DNA of 64,000 nt from Salinivirgaceae bacterium (GCA_017617355.1 JAFZWI010000023.1:1-64000); one strand, 5' to 3'. Shown: positions 1-9,425, counted from the first letter of the stretch. Translations and numbers: made by a program. The notes: generated from the letters alone by a model not told the origin.

Positions 1-333
1 GTGGTTGACGAGATACTGATTGAGTGTACCGAAACCCGCGACCAGCCAAAGAACAAGGAGCGCGCGTTGAGCCGTCTGCGTACCTTCATCTACGACAAGG
101 AGCATCAGAAATATATCGACGACATTGCTTCGCGCCGCAAGACAATGGTTTCAACCGGCGACCGTTCGGCCAAGATTCGCACCTACAACTATCCGCAGGG
201 CCGAATCACCGACCACCGTATCAACTACACAATCTATAATCTCGACGCCTTTGTGAACGGCGACATTCAGGACTGCATCGACCACCTGATTGTGGCTGAA
301 AATGCCGAGCGACTGAAAGAAGCCGATTTGTAA
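1..333 (+). CDS. prfA: Peptide chain release factor 1, C-terminal part (gene starts before the window)
   Basis: RF1 recognises UAA and UAG in the ribosomal A site and triggers peptide release. Only the last 110 codons are visible, so the GGQ loop that enters the peptidyl transferase centre and the codon-reading PxT loop lie upstream of base 1. What is visible matches the RF1/RF2 core: GDRSAKIRTYN at about residues 53-63, then NYPQGR and TDHR, then a short helical tail. The frame is open from base 1 and ends in TAA. The gtg at base 1 is an internal codon, not a start. RF1 rather than RF2 is favoured by the tail sequence and by pyrF following at once, an arrangement common in Bacteroidales. Confidence 0.95.
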   Translation: MVDEILIECTETRDQPKNKERALSRLRTFIYDKEHQKYIDDIASRRKTMVSTGDRSAKIRTYNYPQGRITDHRINYTIYNLDAFVNGDIQDCIDHLIVAENAERLKEADL

Positions 334-344
334 ATAGATAAAGG

Positions 345-392
345 GACAACAGACTTCAGACCACAGATGACCATAGTCTGTGGTCCGTTGTC
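345..392 (+). other. Interrupted stem-loop between prfA and pyrF
   Basis: Nine bases at 359-367 (GACCACAGA) are perfectly complementary to 377-385 with a 9-nt loop. Outside this, GACAAC at 345-350 pairs with 387-392, giving a two-part hairpin with an asymmetric internal loop. No T-run follows, so it does not look like a standard intrinsic terminator. It lies 17 bases before the pyrF start and could act as an mRNA processing or attenuation hairpin. That role is inference. Confidence 0.45.
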
Positions 393-409
393 AATTAAAA
401 ATCAATAAT

Positions 410-1237
410 ATGAACCGCAATCAACTTTTTGAGAACATCCGCCGCAAACAATCATTTCTCTGCGTGGGACTCGATACCGACATCAAGAAAATCCCCGCAC
501 ACCTTTTGAGCGACGAGGACCCGATTTTCGCCTTCAATAAGGCCATTATCGACGCCACCGCCGACTACTGCATCGCCTACAAGCCTAATCTTGCCTTCTA
601 CGAGAGTATGGGTGTTCGGGGGTGGATTTCGTTCGAAAAGACAATTAAATATCTGAAAGAAAAGTATCCCGACCAGTTCATCATTGCCGACGCCAAACGC
701 GGCGACATTGGCAACACAAGCGCAATGTACGCCCGCTCGTTTTTCGAGGAGCTGAACATCGATTCGGTTACCGTGGCACCGTATATGGGCGAGGACAGCG
801 TTAGCCCGTTCCTAACCTACGAGGGCAAATGGGTTATTCTGCTTGCGCTCACAAGCAACAAGGGCTCGCACGATTTCCAACTCACCGCCGATGTCAATGG
901 CGAGCGTCTGTTCGAGAAGGTTCTGCGCACAAGCCAGGCGTGGGCAACCGCCGACCAGATGATGTACGTTGTGGGTGCCACCCAGGGCCGTCTGTTCGAG
1001 GATATCCGCCGCATTGTTCCCGACCATTTTCTGCTTGTGCCGGGCATCGGTGCACAGGGCGGCTCACTCGAGGAAGTTTGCCGCTACGGAATGAACTCAA
1101 AGTGCGGACTGATTGTCAACTCATCGCGCGCCATAATCTACGCAAGCAACGGCACCGACTTTGCCGAAAAAGCCGCCGAAGCCGCCAAATCAGTGGCATC
1201 GGAGATGAAAGTGATGCTGGAGAAATATTGCAAGTAG
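410..1237 (+). CDS. pyrF: Orotidine 5'-phosphate decarboxylase
   Basis: Decarboxylates OMP to UMP, the last step of de novo pyrimidine synthesis, in the cytosol. The product is 275 residues, the usual length for the long Bacteroidetes-type enzyme. The catalytic segment [11 protein letters not shown] lies at residues 94-104, with the Lys and Asp residues of the conserved charge network. The N-terminal FLCVGLDTD and the late PGIGAQGG phosphate-binding loop also fit. An upstream in-frame GTG at 380 falls inside a hairpin stem. The ATG at 410, preceded by an A-rich leader, gives the normal N-terminus and is preferred. pyrH, which acts on the product UMP, is 2.3 kb downstream but in a separate unit. 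Confidence 0.95.
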   Translation: MNRNQLFENIRRKQSFLCVGLDTDIKKIPAHLLSDEDPIFAFNKAIIDATADYCIAYKPNLAFYESMGVRGWISFEKTIKYLKEKYPDQFIIADAKRGDIGNTSAMYARSFFEELNIDSVTVAPYMGEDSVSPFLTYEGKWVILLALTSNKGSHDFQLTADVNGERLFEKVLRTSQAWATADQMMYVVGATQGRLFEDIRRIVPDHFLLVPGIGAQGGSLEEVCRYGMNSKCGLIVNSSRAIIYASNGTDFAEKAAEAAKSVASEMKVMLEKYCK

Positions 1238-1258
1238 CCTTAACGGGCGCACAAAATA

Positions 1259-1294
1259 AAAAGGGATTGTCCTGCAATGAAGACAATCCCTTTT
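1259..1294. terminator. Bidirectional terminator between pyrF and deoC
   Basis: A 13-bp perfect stem, AAAAGGGATTGTC at 1259-1271 paired with 1282-1294, encloses a 10-nt loop. The arms themselves end in A and T runs, so it can terminate both pyrF from the left and deoC from the right. Confidence 0.85.
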
Positions 1295-1321
1295 CCGTCT
1301 GTGTGAAAAATAAATAGTTTC

Positions 1322-2206
1322 TTAGAAGTACTTAACATCCTGAACCTTGCCCGACTCAATGCTGACAATGTCCTTTAGAATGTTGTTTGCCATACGGCTT
1401 GCGCCCAGGCGGAACATTTTATTGTTAAGCCATTCGGCTCCCAACAGATTCTCTACAATGGCCATATAAAGCAAGGCATCTTCTGAAATTGACATTCCGC
1501 CGGCAGGTTTTATTCCCACCTTGCGTCCGGTTTTTGCAGCATAAGCCTTTATGGCCTCGCACATTACGCAAACAGCCTGCGGAGTGGCGGCAGGTTCAAG
1601 TTTTCCGGTAGAAGTCTTTATGAAATCGGCGCCGGCCTCCATTGCAACAATGCTGGCGTTCCATATATCCTCAACCGAGCGCAGCACACCAGTTTCAAGA
1701 ATCACCTTAAGGTGGGCTTTGCCAACGGCGGCCTTTATGGCTTTAATTTCATCAAACACCGTCTGATAGTCGTTTGCAAGCCATGCGCCCTGCGAAATCA
1801 CGATATCGATGTCGGTGGCACCAGCTTCAACGGCCATTTTACATTCCAGAGCCTTTACCTCGATGAACGACTGCGATGCTGGGAAGCAAGCCGCAACCGA
1901 AGCTACGCCCACACCAGGACGCTTCAGCGTTGTGGCCACAGTCTTAACAAGCGACGGATAGACGCATATTGCGGCTACATCAGGTATGCCCGAGAAATTG
2001 TCGTGGAAGTTGTTGACATTGTTTGCAAAACGTGCGCCTTTTTCCTGCGTGTCAACCGAGTTGAGCGTAGTCAAATCGATAAGGCTGAGCGCAAGTTTCA
2101 AATGCTCAACATCGAACAGCTGTTTTGAACGGGTTTTGGCGTCAAACACCTTTTGCTCAATGTCGGCAGCCGAGAACGGCATCGGAAAGTTTTTAAGAAG
2201 GTCCAT
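1322..2206 (-). CDS. deoC: Deoxyribose-phosphate aldolase
   Basis: Cleaves 2-deoxyribose 5-phosphate into glyceraldehyde 3-phosphate and acetaldehyde, letting the cell use deoxynucleosides as carbon. It is a class I TIM-barrel aldolase. The Schiff-base lysine is K197 in FIKTSTGK, the second active-site lysine is K233 in GIKPAGG, and the aspartate of the proton relay is D134. At 294 residues it belongs to the longer, E. coli-like subgroup rather than the 220-residue one. It faces pyrF across a shared terminator and has the OmpA-like gene upstream on the same strand, separated by a 115-bp gap full of micro-repeats. Confidence 0.95.
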   Translation of the reverse strand: MDLLKNFPMPFSAADIEQKVFDAKTRSKQLFDVEHLKLALSLIDLTTLNSVDTQEKGARFANNVNNFHDNFSGIPDVAAICVYPSLVKTVATTLKRPGVGVASVAACFPASQSFIEVKALECKMAVEAGATDIDIVISQGAWLANDYQTVFDEIKAIKAAVGKAHLKVILETGVLRSVEDIWNASIVAMEAGADFIKTSTGKLEPAATPQAVCVMCEAIKAYAAKTGRKVGIKPAGGMSISEDALLYMAIVENLLGAEWLNNKMFRLGASRMANNILKDIVSIESGKVQDVKYF

Positions 2207-2225
2207 ATAAGTTAGAAGTTATCGA

Positions 2226-2319
2226 GTTTAAAGTTTAAAGTTGAAACGCTTCGCTGTTTAATAACCGTTTCGTAATTCGTAATTATACTAGTGCCTTATG
2301 CCTATTGCCTTGTGCCTTA
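2226..2319. repeat. Micro-repeat-rich spacer between deoC and the OmpA-like gene
   Basis: Three kinds of short tandem repeat sit side by side. GTTTAAA units occur at 2226-2242, a doubled CGTAATT unit at 2271-2284, and four degenerate copies of a TGCCTTA-like unit at 2292-2319. Nothing coding was seen. Heptamer-like repeats are plausible replication-slippage tracts. Confidence 0.55.
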
Positions 2320-2321
2320 AG

Positions 2322-3347
2322 TTAATTCGTTTCCAGAATCCGGAATATCTCGTCGAGTTTCGGAGTGAGAATTATTTCTGTGCGGCGGTTTTTGGCGCGT
2401 GCCTCAGAGGTTTTTGCCGGGTCGATAGGCGAATACTGTGAGCGGCCGGCAGCTGAGATGCGTTTGCCGTCAATCTTGCCGTCGTTGACAAGTAGTTTGA
2501 CAATTGTGGTGGCACGTTTGGCGCTTAGGTCCCAGTTGTCCTGAATGTCGCCGGTGCCTTTCATCGGGACATCATCGGTGTGGCCTTCAATCATTATGTT
2601 GACATCGGTATTTGCAGCAAGCACTCCGGCTATCTGTTTGAGGGCGGCCTGACCTTTGGGGTCAACATCCCATTTGCCCGACTTGAACAGAAGTTTCTCA
2701 TCCATAGTGACATATACTTTGCCGTTACGTTGCTCTACGGTAAGTCCTTTGTCTTCAAAACCAAGCAAAGCCTGGCTTATTTTCTGCTTCAGAGCTCTCA
2801 CTGATGAGTCTTTCTGGTTCAGAATGGTCTCCAGTTCCTGAACACGGCGGTTTTTCTCGGCAAGCTCGCGGCGCTGCATATTGAGGTTCGAGTCGAGTGC
2901 CACCAGAATGGCGTCGCGCTCGTCAAGCTCCTGTTGTTTTTCTTTCAGAATACGTTCTTTTTCAAGCAAATCCTGCTTGCTGACTTGCAGGTCGGCCATA
3001 AGCTGACGCATTTCGCTCTCGTCTTTCGTGGTTTGTTTTTCCTGCTCGTCGTTAAGGTCGTCGTACATTGTCTTGAACACCTTATACTGCTTCTTATAGA
3101 ACATTGCCGAGTCGCGTATCACTGATTTGGTGCCGGCTTCGGTCTCCAGTTTCTTGTTAAGTTCCTCCACTTGAGCCTCAAGCTCGGTTGATTTTACGGT
3201 GAGGTCTTCGTTCAGGCTTTTTACTGAATCGCGTTCGGCAACTATCGCCTCGTTCTTTTCTTTCAGCTCCTGAAATTGTTTCGACGGCACGCAGGCTGTA
3301 AGCCCTGCCATTGCTGCAATCATTAGTGTTCTGCTGTATTTCGACAT
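2322..3347 (-). CDS. OmpA-family lipoprotein with coiled coil
   Basis: A predicted outer-membrane lipoprotein of 341 residues that would hold the envelope to peptidoglycan. The signal peptide ends in the lipobox LTAC, with Cys19 as the lipidated residue. Residues about 24-205 are rich in charged heptads and look like one long coiled coil. Residues about 210-335 form an OmpA C-terminal domain with HTDD at 256-259, LSAKR ending at R278, and NRRTEI near 320. D258 and R278 match the diaminopimelate-binding pair of this family. There is no beta-barrel, so it is a Pal- or MotB-like binder, not a porin. Its partner proteins are unknown. Confidence 0.85.
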   Translation of the reverse strand: MSKYSRTLMIAAMAGLTACVPSKQFQELKEKNEAIVAERDSVKSLNEDLTVKSTELEAQVEELNKKLETEAGTKSVIRDSAMFYKKQYKVFKTMYDDLNDEQEKQTTKDESEMRQLMADLQVSKQDLLEKERILKEKQQELDERDAILVALDSNLNMQRRELAEKNRRVQELETILNQKDSSVRALKQKISQALLGFEDKGLTVEQRNGKVYVTMDEKLLFKSGKWDVDPKGQAALKQIAGVLAANTDVNIMIEGHTDDVPMKGTGDIQDNWDLSAKRATTIVKLLVNDGKIDGKRISAAGRSQYSPIDPAKTSEARAKNRRTEIILTPKLDEIFRILETN

Positions 3348-3584
3348 ATCTGTTATGAAATTTCGAACTATAAAAATATAATGTCAAAAGTGTGCTTTTT
3401 GAAGGTGGCCGGAAAAATTCTACATAACTTATTAACCGAATATGGTTTGAAAGTCAGGTCGGTGGAAGTCTGGTTTCGACCTAAAAAACAGAGGTTTGGC
3501 GGCATAATCTTCAACTTTTGCGTTCTGAAATTGAACTGTTTTAAGTTTTTAGTTACCTTCACACGTTATTTTATTACAGGAAAT

Positions 3585-4295
3585 ATGGCAAAATATAAAC
3601 GCATTTTATTGAAACTCAGTGGCGAATCGCTGATGGGCGCGCAAGGCTACGGCATCGACACGCAGCGGCTCAACGAGTATGCCGCCCAGATTAAGGAGAT
3701 TGCCGGTATGGGTGTCCAGATAGGCATTGTGATAGGCGGTGGCAATATTTTCCGCGGACTGAGCGGCGCGTCGAAAGGGTTTGACCGCTACAAAGGCGAC
3801 CAGATGGGAATGCTTGCAACAGTCATCAACTCAATGGCTTTATGCTCGGCGCTGGAAAGCATAGGTCAGCCGGCCCGCGTGCTGACGGCCATTCGGATGG
3901 AACCGATAGGCGAGTTCTACTCTAAACCTAAGGCCATTGAGGCGCTGAAACGCGGCGAGGTGGTTATTATGTCGGGCGGAACGGGCAATCCGTATTTCAC
4001 AACCGACACAGGTTCGTCGCTGCGCGGAATTGAGATTGAGGCTGATGTGATGCTCAAAGGCACCCGCGTTGACGGCATCTACACCGCCGACCCCGAAAAG
4101 GACCCGACTGCAACCAAGTTCGACACTATTACTTACGACGAAATATACAATAAAGGCTTGAAAGTGATGGACTTGACGGCCACAACAATGTGCAAGGAGA
4201 ACAATCTGCCTATTGTTGTTTTCAATATGGACAAACCCGGAAATCTTATCAAGGTTATTTCGGGAGAGAATATCGGAACATTAGTAACCATTTAA
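3585..4295 (+). CDS. pyrH: UMP kinase
   Basis: Phosphorylates UMP to UDP using ATP. It belongs to the hexameric amino-acid-kinase fold typical of bacteria. Visible motifs are LKLSGES near the N-terminus, GGGNIFRG at residues 51-58 and GTGNPYFTTD at 132-141, which bind nucleotide and phosphate. The reading frame extends 68 codons upstream to 3381, but that part has no family similarity. The ATG at 3585 gives the standard 236-residue protein. frr starts 13 bases after the stop, the widely conserved pyrH-frr pair. Confidence 0.96.
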   Translation: MAKYKRILLKLSGESLMGAQGYGIDTQRLNEYAAQIKEIAGMGVQIGIVIGGGNIFRGLSGASKGFDRYKGDQMGMLATVINSMALCSALESIGQPARVLTAIRMEPIGEFYSKPKAIEALKRGEVVIMSGGTGNPYFTTDTGSSLRGIEIEADVMLKGTRVDGIYTADPEKDPTATKFDTITYDEIYNKGLKVMDLTATTMCKENNLPIVVFNMDKPGNLIKVISGENIGTLVTI

Positions 4296-4308
4296 AACAT
4301 TTACAGTT

Positions 4309-4878
4309 ATGATGACACAAGAAGACGTGAAAAAGCAAATCGAGAAATCGAAAGCCCAAATGGCGAAGGCTGTCGATTTTCTTGAAGACTCAATAGCGCA
4401 CATCCGCGCCGGCAAGGCCGACATACGTGTGCTCGACAACGTTATGGTTGACTATTATGGCTCACAGATGAGCTTGTCGCAAGTGTCGAACGTTACCGTT
4501 CCCGATGCGCGCACTATCAAGATACAGCCGTGGGAGAAAAAAATGTTCGAGGTGATTGAGAAGGCCATTCTGGTATCGAACCTTGGTTTCAACCCGACAA
4601 ATAACGGTGAGTCGATAATTATCGCCGTTCCTCCCCTTACCGAGGAGCGCCGCCGCGAACTTGTGAAACAAGCCAAACAGGAAGGCGAGAATTCGAAAAT
4701 CATCATCCGCAATGTGCGCAAAGATGCCAACGAAGCCTTCAAAAAGATGAAGAAAGACGGTCTTGCCGAAGATTTGGCGAAAGACGCCGAAGAATCGATG
4801 CAGAAACTTACAGACAGCTATATCGGCAAGGTAGATGAGCTTCTCAAAAAGAAAGAGCAAGACATTATGGCGGTTTAA
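4309..4878 (+). CDS. frr: Ribosome recycling factor
   Basis: Works with EF-G to split post-termination ribosomes. The 189-residue product has the normal length and features: an N-terminal helix, the HIRAGKAD segment at about residues 30-37, which is an RRF signature, the IQPWEK motif in the middle, and a long C-terminal helix with alternating charges. Two ATG codons lie in tandem at 4309 and 4312; either could be used. It is co-transcribed with pyrH and followed by a strong terminator. Confidence 0.96.
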   Translation: MMTQEDVKKQIEKSKAQMAKAVDFLEDSIAHIRAGKADIRVLDNVMVDYYGSQMSLSQVSNVTVPDARTIKIQPWEKKMFEVIEKAILVSNLGFNPTNNGESIIIAVPPLTEERRRELVKQAKQEGENSKIIIRNVRKDANEAFKKMKKDGLAEDLAKDAEESMQKLTDSYIGKVDELLKKKEQDIMAV

Positions 4879-4901
4879 TTAATAGGTAAGCCGGTAAAAT
4901 G

Positions 4902-4939
4902 AAACGCTCCGTTGTCAGAAGATGACGGGGCGTTTTTTT
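4902..4939 (+). terminator. Terminator after frr
   Basis: An AAACGCTCCGT arm pairs with ACGGGGCGTTT (one mismatch or wobble), followed by seven T residues. It closes the pyrH-frr unit. Confidence 0.85.
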
Positions 4940-5007
4940 GTGTGAAAAAACTTAAAACTTGTTAAAAAATGCCGATTCCGTTCAAAAACATAATCGGCGC
5001 GAATGGT

Positions 5008-5015
5008 TAGTTTTG
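5008..5015 (+). promoter_or_regulatory. mutS -7 box (TAGTTTTG)
   Basis: An exact match to the Bacteroidetes TAnnTTTG -7 element. Transcription from it would begin at about 5020. That is downstream of an in-frame ATG at 5003 and upstream of the ATG at 5039, so it helps to decide the mutS start. A clear -33 box was not seen. Confidence 0.5.
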
Positions 5016-5038
5016 CTTGTTTCACAAAAAGTACGAAA

Positions 5039-7639
5039 ATGGGCAAGGAGACGTCAAAAACCCCGCTAATGGACCAGTATAACAAGATTAAATCGAGTTA
5101 TCCCGATGCTATCTTGCTGTTTCGTGTGGGCGATTTTTACGAAACATATTCGAGCGACGCTGTCACAACAGCGAAGATTCTGAACATCACGCTTACTAAA
5201 CGCTCAAACGGCGCAGCGGCGGATGTTGAAATGGCAGGATTCCCTTACCATGCGCTAGACACCTATCTTCCGAAACTTGTACGTGCTGGCCAGCGTGTCG
5301 CTATCTGCGACCAGCTTGAAGACCCAAAGCTCACCAAAACTCTTGTGAAACGCGGTGTTACTGAACTTGTTACACCAGGTGTCTCCGTCAGCGATAATAT
5401 TCTGGAAAACCGCGAGAACAACTTCCTTGCTTCGGTTTATATCGAAAAGAAACAAGCCGGAATATCATTCCTTGACCTGTCAACAGGCGAGTTCTATGTG
5501 GCTGAGGGCAGTATGGATTACGTGAACAAGCTGATACAGACTTTCCGTCCGAAAGAATTGCTATACGAACGCGGCAACAAAGAGCTGATTCAGGACACCT
5601 TCGGCATGGGTTTCTACATCTACGCCGTTGACGAGTGGGTTTATTCGGCGCAGGCCGCCACTGACCGTCTCCTGAAACATTTCCAGACACAATCGCTCAA
5701 AGGTTTCGGCATCGATAAGCTGCAGCTTGGTACGATAGCCGCCGGCGCTGTTCTGCATTATCTTGACATCACCCAACACACACAGATAGGCAACATAACC
5801 GGCATCCAGCGCATTGCCGAGGATGAGTATGTCTGGATTGACCGTTTCACTTTCCGCAACCTCGAGATTTTTGCGCCGCTGAACGAAGACGGACACAGTC
5901 TTATCGATGTGATAGACAACACCTTGACACCTATGGGCTCACGAATGCTGAAGCGCTGGGTGTCGCTGCCGCTGAAAAACGTTACGGCCATTCATGAGCG
6001 CCAACAGATAGCTTCGTATTTTGCTGACAACGAAGATGTGAAACTACAGATTGAGGCCGAACTGAAAAATATGGGTGACCTTGAAAGGCTTATAAGCAAG
6101 GTTACTTTCAACCGCATCAATCCGCGCGAGATGCTTACGCTGAAAAATGCGCTGCAGTCGATTGGCCCGATTAAACAGATATGCGAACAATCCGGCATCG
6201 AGGCTCTTAGGGTTGTAGGCGAACAGTTGAATCCTTGCTCATCAATCTGCAACAAGATTGAGAACGAGATAAACATTGACCCTCCGGTGCAGGTGGCCAA
6301 AGGCAACGCCATAAAAAGCGGTGTGAATGCCGAGCTTGACGAGTTGCGCCACATTGCATATGAAGGACGCGACTATCTTTTGGAACTGCAGCAGCGCGAG
6401 AGCCTTGAAACCGGCATCCCGTCGCTGAAAGTGAGTTTCAATAACGTTTTCGGATACTACATTGAGGTACGCAACGCCCACCGCGACAAGGTGCCGCAAG
6501 ACTGGATTCGCAAACAGACGCTTGTCAACGCCGAACGCTACATAACCAAGGAGTTGAAGGAGTATGAGGAGAAGATTATGGGTGCCGAGGAGAAGATTCT
6601 GGCTTTGGAGCAGAAAATCTACAATGATTTGGTTTTTGCCGTATCGGAGTTTGTGACGGCAATCCAACTTGACGCTTCGCTGCTCGCCAAAATCGACTGT
6701 TTGCTCTCGTTTGCCACTACAGCACGCATTCACCAATATTGTATGCCTGTGGTTGATGACAGCCGCGTCTTCGAGATAAAAGAAGGCCGCCACCCAGTTA
6801 TTGAAACGCAGATGCAACCTGGCGAAGAGTATGTGTCGAACAACGTGACACTTAACGACGATGACCAGCAGATTATCATCATCACCGGTCCAAACATGGC
6901 CGGAAAATCGGCTCTATTAAGGCAGACGGCGCTCATTGTGCTATTGGCGCAAATAGGTTCGTTTGTGCCGGCAGAAGCCGTCCACATCGGCTTCATCGAC
7001 CGCATTTTTACCCGTGTCGGCGCATCGGATAACATCTCAGTGGGCGAGTCAACGTTTATGGTGGAAATGAACGAAGCCGCAAATATTCTGAACAATATTA
7101 GCGAGCGCAGCTTGATTTTGCTCGACGAGCTTGGCCGCGGTACTTCAACTTATGACGGAATCAGCATTGCGTGGGCCATTGTGGAGTATATCCACAACCA
7201 CCCTTCGTATAAGGCAAAAACAATGTTCGCTACTCACTATCACGAACTTAACGAGATGAGTAAGAGCTTCGAGCGCATTAAGAACTACAATGTATCGGTG
7301 CGAGAAGTTGATAAGAAGGTTTTGTTCTTGCGAAAACTGGTGCCGGGTGGCAGTGAGCATAGCTTCGGTATTCATGTGGCACGCATGGCCGGAATGCCAA
7401 AAAGCGTTGTGGCGCGCGCAGAGGTCATTTTGGGCGACCTTGAAAAATCGCGGCGCAACACCGAGTCGTCAGTGAACACGGCAAAATCGTCGGGCGGAGT
7501 GCAGCTCAGCTTCTTCCAACTTGACGACCCTGTTCTAAAAGAAATCCGCGACCAGATAAAAAATCTTGATATCGACAACCTGACACCGATTGAGGCTCTG
7601 AACAAACTGAACGACATCAAGCGGATAACGGGAATTTGA
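5039..7639 (+). CDS. mutS: DNA mismatch repair protein MutS
   Basis: Recognises mismatches and small loops and signals to MutL. The product is 866 residues, the normal MutS1 length. The mismatch-wedging Phe-X-Glu is in GDFYE at residues 31-35. The ABC-type ATPase has Walker A GPNMAGKS at 617-624, then the signature ESTFMVEM, Walker [14 protein letters not shown] and ATHYHEL. A C-terminal helix-turn-helix region precedes the stop. An in-frame ATG at 5003 would add 12 residues, but a -7 box at 5008-5015 makes the ATG at 5039 more likely. No mutL lies nearby. Confidence 0.96.
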   Translation: MGKETSKTPLMDQYNKIKSSYPDAILLFRVGDFYETYSSDAVTTAKILNITLTKRSNGAAADVEMAGFPYHALDTYLPKLVRAGQRVAICDQLEDPKLTKTLVKRGVTELVTPGVSVSDNILENRENNFLASVYIEKKQAGISFLDLSTGEFYVAEGSMDYVNKLIQTFRPKELLYERGNKELIQDTFGMGFYIYAVDEWVYSAQAATDRLLKHFQTQSLKGFGIDKLQLGTIAAGAVLHYLDITQHTQIGNITGIQRIAEDEYVWIDRFTFRNLEIFAPLNEDGHSLIDVIDNTLTPMGSRMLKRWVSLPLKNVTAIHERQQIASYFADNEDVKLQIEAELKNMGDLERLISKVTFNRINPREMLTLKNALQSIGPIKQICEQSGIEALRVVGEQLNPCSSICNKIENEINIDPPVQVAKGNAIKSGVNAELDELRHIAYEGRDYLLELQQRESLETGIPSLKVSFNNVFGYYIEVRNAHRDKVPQDWIRKQTLVNAERYITKELKEYEEKIMGAEEKILALEQKIYNDLVFAVSEFVTAIQLDASLLAKIDCLLSFATTARIHQYCMPVVDDSRVFEIKEGRHPVIETQMQPGEEYVSNNVTLNDDDQQIIIITGPNMAGKSALLRQTALIVLLAQIGSFVPAEAVHIGFIDRIFTRVGASDNISVGESTFMVEMNEAANILNNISERSLILLDELGRGTSTYDGISIAWAIVEYIHNHPSYKAKTMFATHYHELNEMSKSFERIKNYNVSVREVDKKVLFLRKLVPGGSEHSFGIHVARMAGMPKSVVARAEVILGDLEKSRRNTESSVNTAKSSGGVQLSFFQLDDPVLKEIRDQIKNLDIDNLTPIEALNKLNDIKRITGI

Positions 7640-7658
7640 TTTTCCGGATATTTCACAT

Positions 7659-7704
7659 AAAAAACGCCGCAACTGTATGAATCAACGCAAGTTGCGGCGT
7701 TTTT
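7659..7704. terminator. Bidirectional terminator between mutS and metY
   Basis: The arm AAAAACGCCGCAACT pairs with AGTTGCGGCGTTTTT at 7690-7704 across a loop of about 15 nt. Its A- and T-rich ends allow use in both directions, which suits the convergent genes. Confidence 0.88.
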
Positions 7705-7736
7705 GCATGCCGGCTGTCAGCCAATCTTTTTCTGCA

Positions 7737-9026
7737 TCAAATCTTATCGAAAGCCTGCGCAAGGTCGTCGATAATGTCGTCGACATGCTCGGTTCCGATG
7801 CTCAAGCGGATAGTGCTTGGCGTAATGTGCTGCTCAGCCAGTTCCTCGGGCGACAGTTGTGAATGGGTAGTTGTATAAGGATGAATCACAAGGCTTTTAA
7901 CATCGGCCACGTTAGCCAGCAAGCTGAAAATCTTCAAATTGTCGATAAACTTCCAAGCCTCTTCCTGACCGCCTTTTATCTCGAAGGTGAAGATTGAACC
8001 ACCGCCGTTAGGGAAGTATTTTTTGTACAGCTCGTGGTCGGGGTGGCTGCTAAGTGCCGGGTGGTTCACACGAGCAACTTTCGGGTTCTTACTCAAGAAA
8101 TCGACTATTTTCAAGGCATTCTCAACGTGACGCTCAACTCTGAGACTCAGTGTTTCAACGCCCTGCAGCAATATCCACGCGTTGAACGGCGAAATAGCAG
8201 CGCCAGTGTCGCGCAAGATGACCGCACGGATGCGGGTTACAAAAGCCGCAGCTCCTGCCACATCGGCAAACACGGCTCCGTGATATGACGGGTCTGGCAA
8301 AGCAAGCGATGGGAATTTTTCAGCATTGGCTTTCCAATCGAATTTGCCGCCGTCAACAATCACACCGCCAAGGCTGCTTCCGTGACCGCCAAGGAATTTT
8401 GTAGCCGAGTGAACAACCACGTCGGCGCCATGCTCCAGCGGACGAATCAAGTACGGAGTGCCGAAGGTGTTATCCACAATCAGCGGAATGTTATGGCGGT
8501 GAGCAACTTCTGCCACTGCCTCAATGTTCAAAACGTCGCTGTTAGGGTTGCCAAAAGTCTCGGCAAAAACCACTTTCGTATTCGGTTTGATGGCGGCTTC
8601 AAGAGCTTTCAAGTCGTTAACCTTAACAATGGTGTTAGTCACGCCTTGTGTCGCAAGTGTATGAGTGATAAGATTATAGCTGCCGCCGTAGAGGTTGTCG
8701 GCTGCCACAATGTGGTCGCCCGCTTTCGCGATATTTTGCAATGCGTAGGTGATGGCTGCCGCACCGCTGGCTACTGCCAAACCGGCTACACCACCCTCGA
8801 GTGCTGCCACGCGGTCCTCAAAAACACTTTGCGTTGTGTTGGTGAGGCGTCCGTAAATGTTACCCGCATCGCGCAGACCAAAACGGTCAGCAGCGTGTTG
8901 TGAGTTGTGGAACACGTACGATGTTGTTTGATAGATTGGAACTGCGCGCGAGTCGGTTGTCGGGTCGGCGTTCTCTTGTCCTACGTGAAGTTGTAGCGTT
9001 TCGAAATGAAGTTTTTTCTGTGTCAT
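7737..9026 (-). CDS. metY: O-acetylhomoserine sulfhydrylase (O-acetylhomoserine aminocarboxypropyltransferase)
   Basis: A PLP enzyme that makes homocysteine, or methionine, from O-acetylhomoserine and sulfide or methanethiol. The 429-residue length and the N-terminal LQLHVGQ...YQTTSYVF pattern are typical of MetY rather than the shorter MetB/MetC. The PLP lysine is K210 in SATKFLGGHGSS, and SGAAAITYAL forms part of the phosphate pocket. It is a single-gene unit with its own recognisable promoter and a leader of roughly 50 nt, too short for a SAM riboswitch. How it responds to methionine is therefore not visible here. Confidence 0.93.
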   Translation of the reverse strand: MTQKKLHFETLQLHVGQENADPTTDSRAVPIYQTTSYVFHNSQHAADRFGLRDAGNIYGRLTNTTQSVFEDRVAALEGGVAGLAVASGAAAITYALQNIAKAGDHIVAADNLYGGSYNLITHTLATQGVTNTIVKVNDLKALEAAIKPNTKVVFAETFGNPNSDVLNIEAVAEVAHRHNIPLIVDNTFGTPYLIRPLEHGADVVVHSATKFLGGHGSSLGGVIVDGGKFDWKANAEKFPSLALPDPSYHGAVFADVAGAAAFVTRIRAVILRDTGAAISPFNAWILLQGVETLSLRVERHVENALKIVDFLSKNPKVARVNHPALSSHPDHELYKKYFPNGGGSIFTFEIKGGQEEAWKFIDNLKIFSLLANVADVKSLVIHPYTTTHSQLSPEELAEQHITPSTIRLSIGTEHVDDIIDDLAQAFDKI

Positions 9027-9083
9027 GATTGTAAATTTTAATTGTTATTATTTAATGTTATCGTTTTAGAATTTTTGATGTGA

Positions 9084-9115
9084 CAAAGATGCAATGTCTG
9101 GAAATATCCACCAAA
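9084..9115 (-). promoter_or_regulatory. metY promoter
   Basis: On the minus strand TTTG, 20 bases, then CATCTTTG. This is the Bacteroidetes -33/-7 arrangement with one mismatch in the -7 box (CA for TA). It lies about 58 bases upstream of the metY ATG. Confidence 0.6.
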
Positions 9116-9332
9116 CATTTGCCAGTATTTGAAATAAACAACTGTTATTGTGTTTCTAACATCGCTTTTATTCTAAAACCAATATTTCAAAATGGGTTTA
9201 ACAGAATTTTATTCCAAGCCGAAGTGCGGTGAATGACACTGGAATAAGCTCGCAAATGCCAGAATTGTGCTAATAAATGTCATTTTAAACGGAAAAACCG
9301 CTTCGAAGGCTATCAAGCGGTTTGTGGATGGG
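9116..9332. other. Intergenic stretch with no gene seen
   Basis: Between the metY promoter and the tRNA no open frame with coding character was found. The only structure noted is a weak 7-bp inverted repeat, TATTCCA at 9210-9216 and TGGAATA at 9240-9246. This is too short to interpret. Confidence 0.5.
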
Positions 9333-9405
9333 TGGAGCATAGCGGACTCGAACCGCCTACCTATTCGTTGCGAACGAATCGCTCTGCCAGATGAGCTAAT
9401 GCCCC
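9333..9405 (-). tRNA. tRNA-Ala (anticodon CGC)
   Basis: The minus strand folds into a complete cloverleaf of 73 nt. The acceptor stem is GGGGCAT/ATGCTCC, including the G3-U70 wobble that is the alanine identity element, with discriminator A73. The D arm is GCTC/GAGC. The anticodon stem ATTCG/CGAAT carries the loop TTCGCAA, so the anticodon is CGC and reads GCG. The T arm GGCGG/CCGCT holds TTCGAGT. CCA is not encoded. The gene stands alone, 152 bp from the next protein gene. Confidence 0.95.
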
Positions 9406-9417
9406 AAGGATATGGTG

Positions 9418-9425
9418 CAAAAATA
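9418..9425 (-). promoter_or_regulatory. Putative tRNA-Ala -7 box (TATTTTTG)
   Basis: An exact TAnnTTTG match on the minus strand, 13 bases upstream of the mature tRNA 5' end. This would give a very short 5' leader. No convincing -33 box. Confidence 0.4.

Noticed and set aside
380-409. GTG-initiated extension of pyrF
   Set aside because: The extension lies in a hairpin stem and has no family similarity; the ATG at 410 gives the normal enzyme.
3381-3584. 68-codon N-terminal extension of pyrH
   Set aside because: The UMP kinase fold begins at the ATG at 3585; the extension is A/T-rich and unlike other PyrH proteins.
9027-9083. Possible SAM riboswitch before metY
   Set aside because: The leader between the promoter and ATG is about 50 bases and shows no paired-stem core.
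9333-9405. tRNA used as an integration site for a mobile element
   Set aside because: No second copy of the tRNA 3' end or integrase gene was seen in the window.
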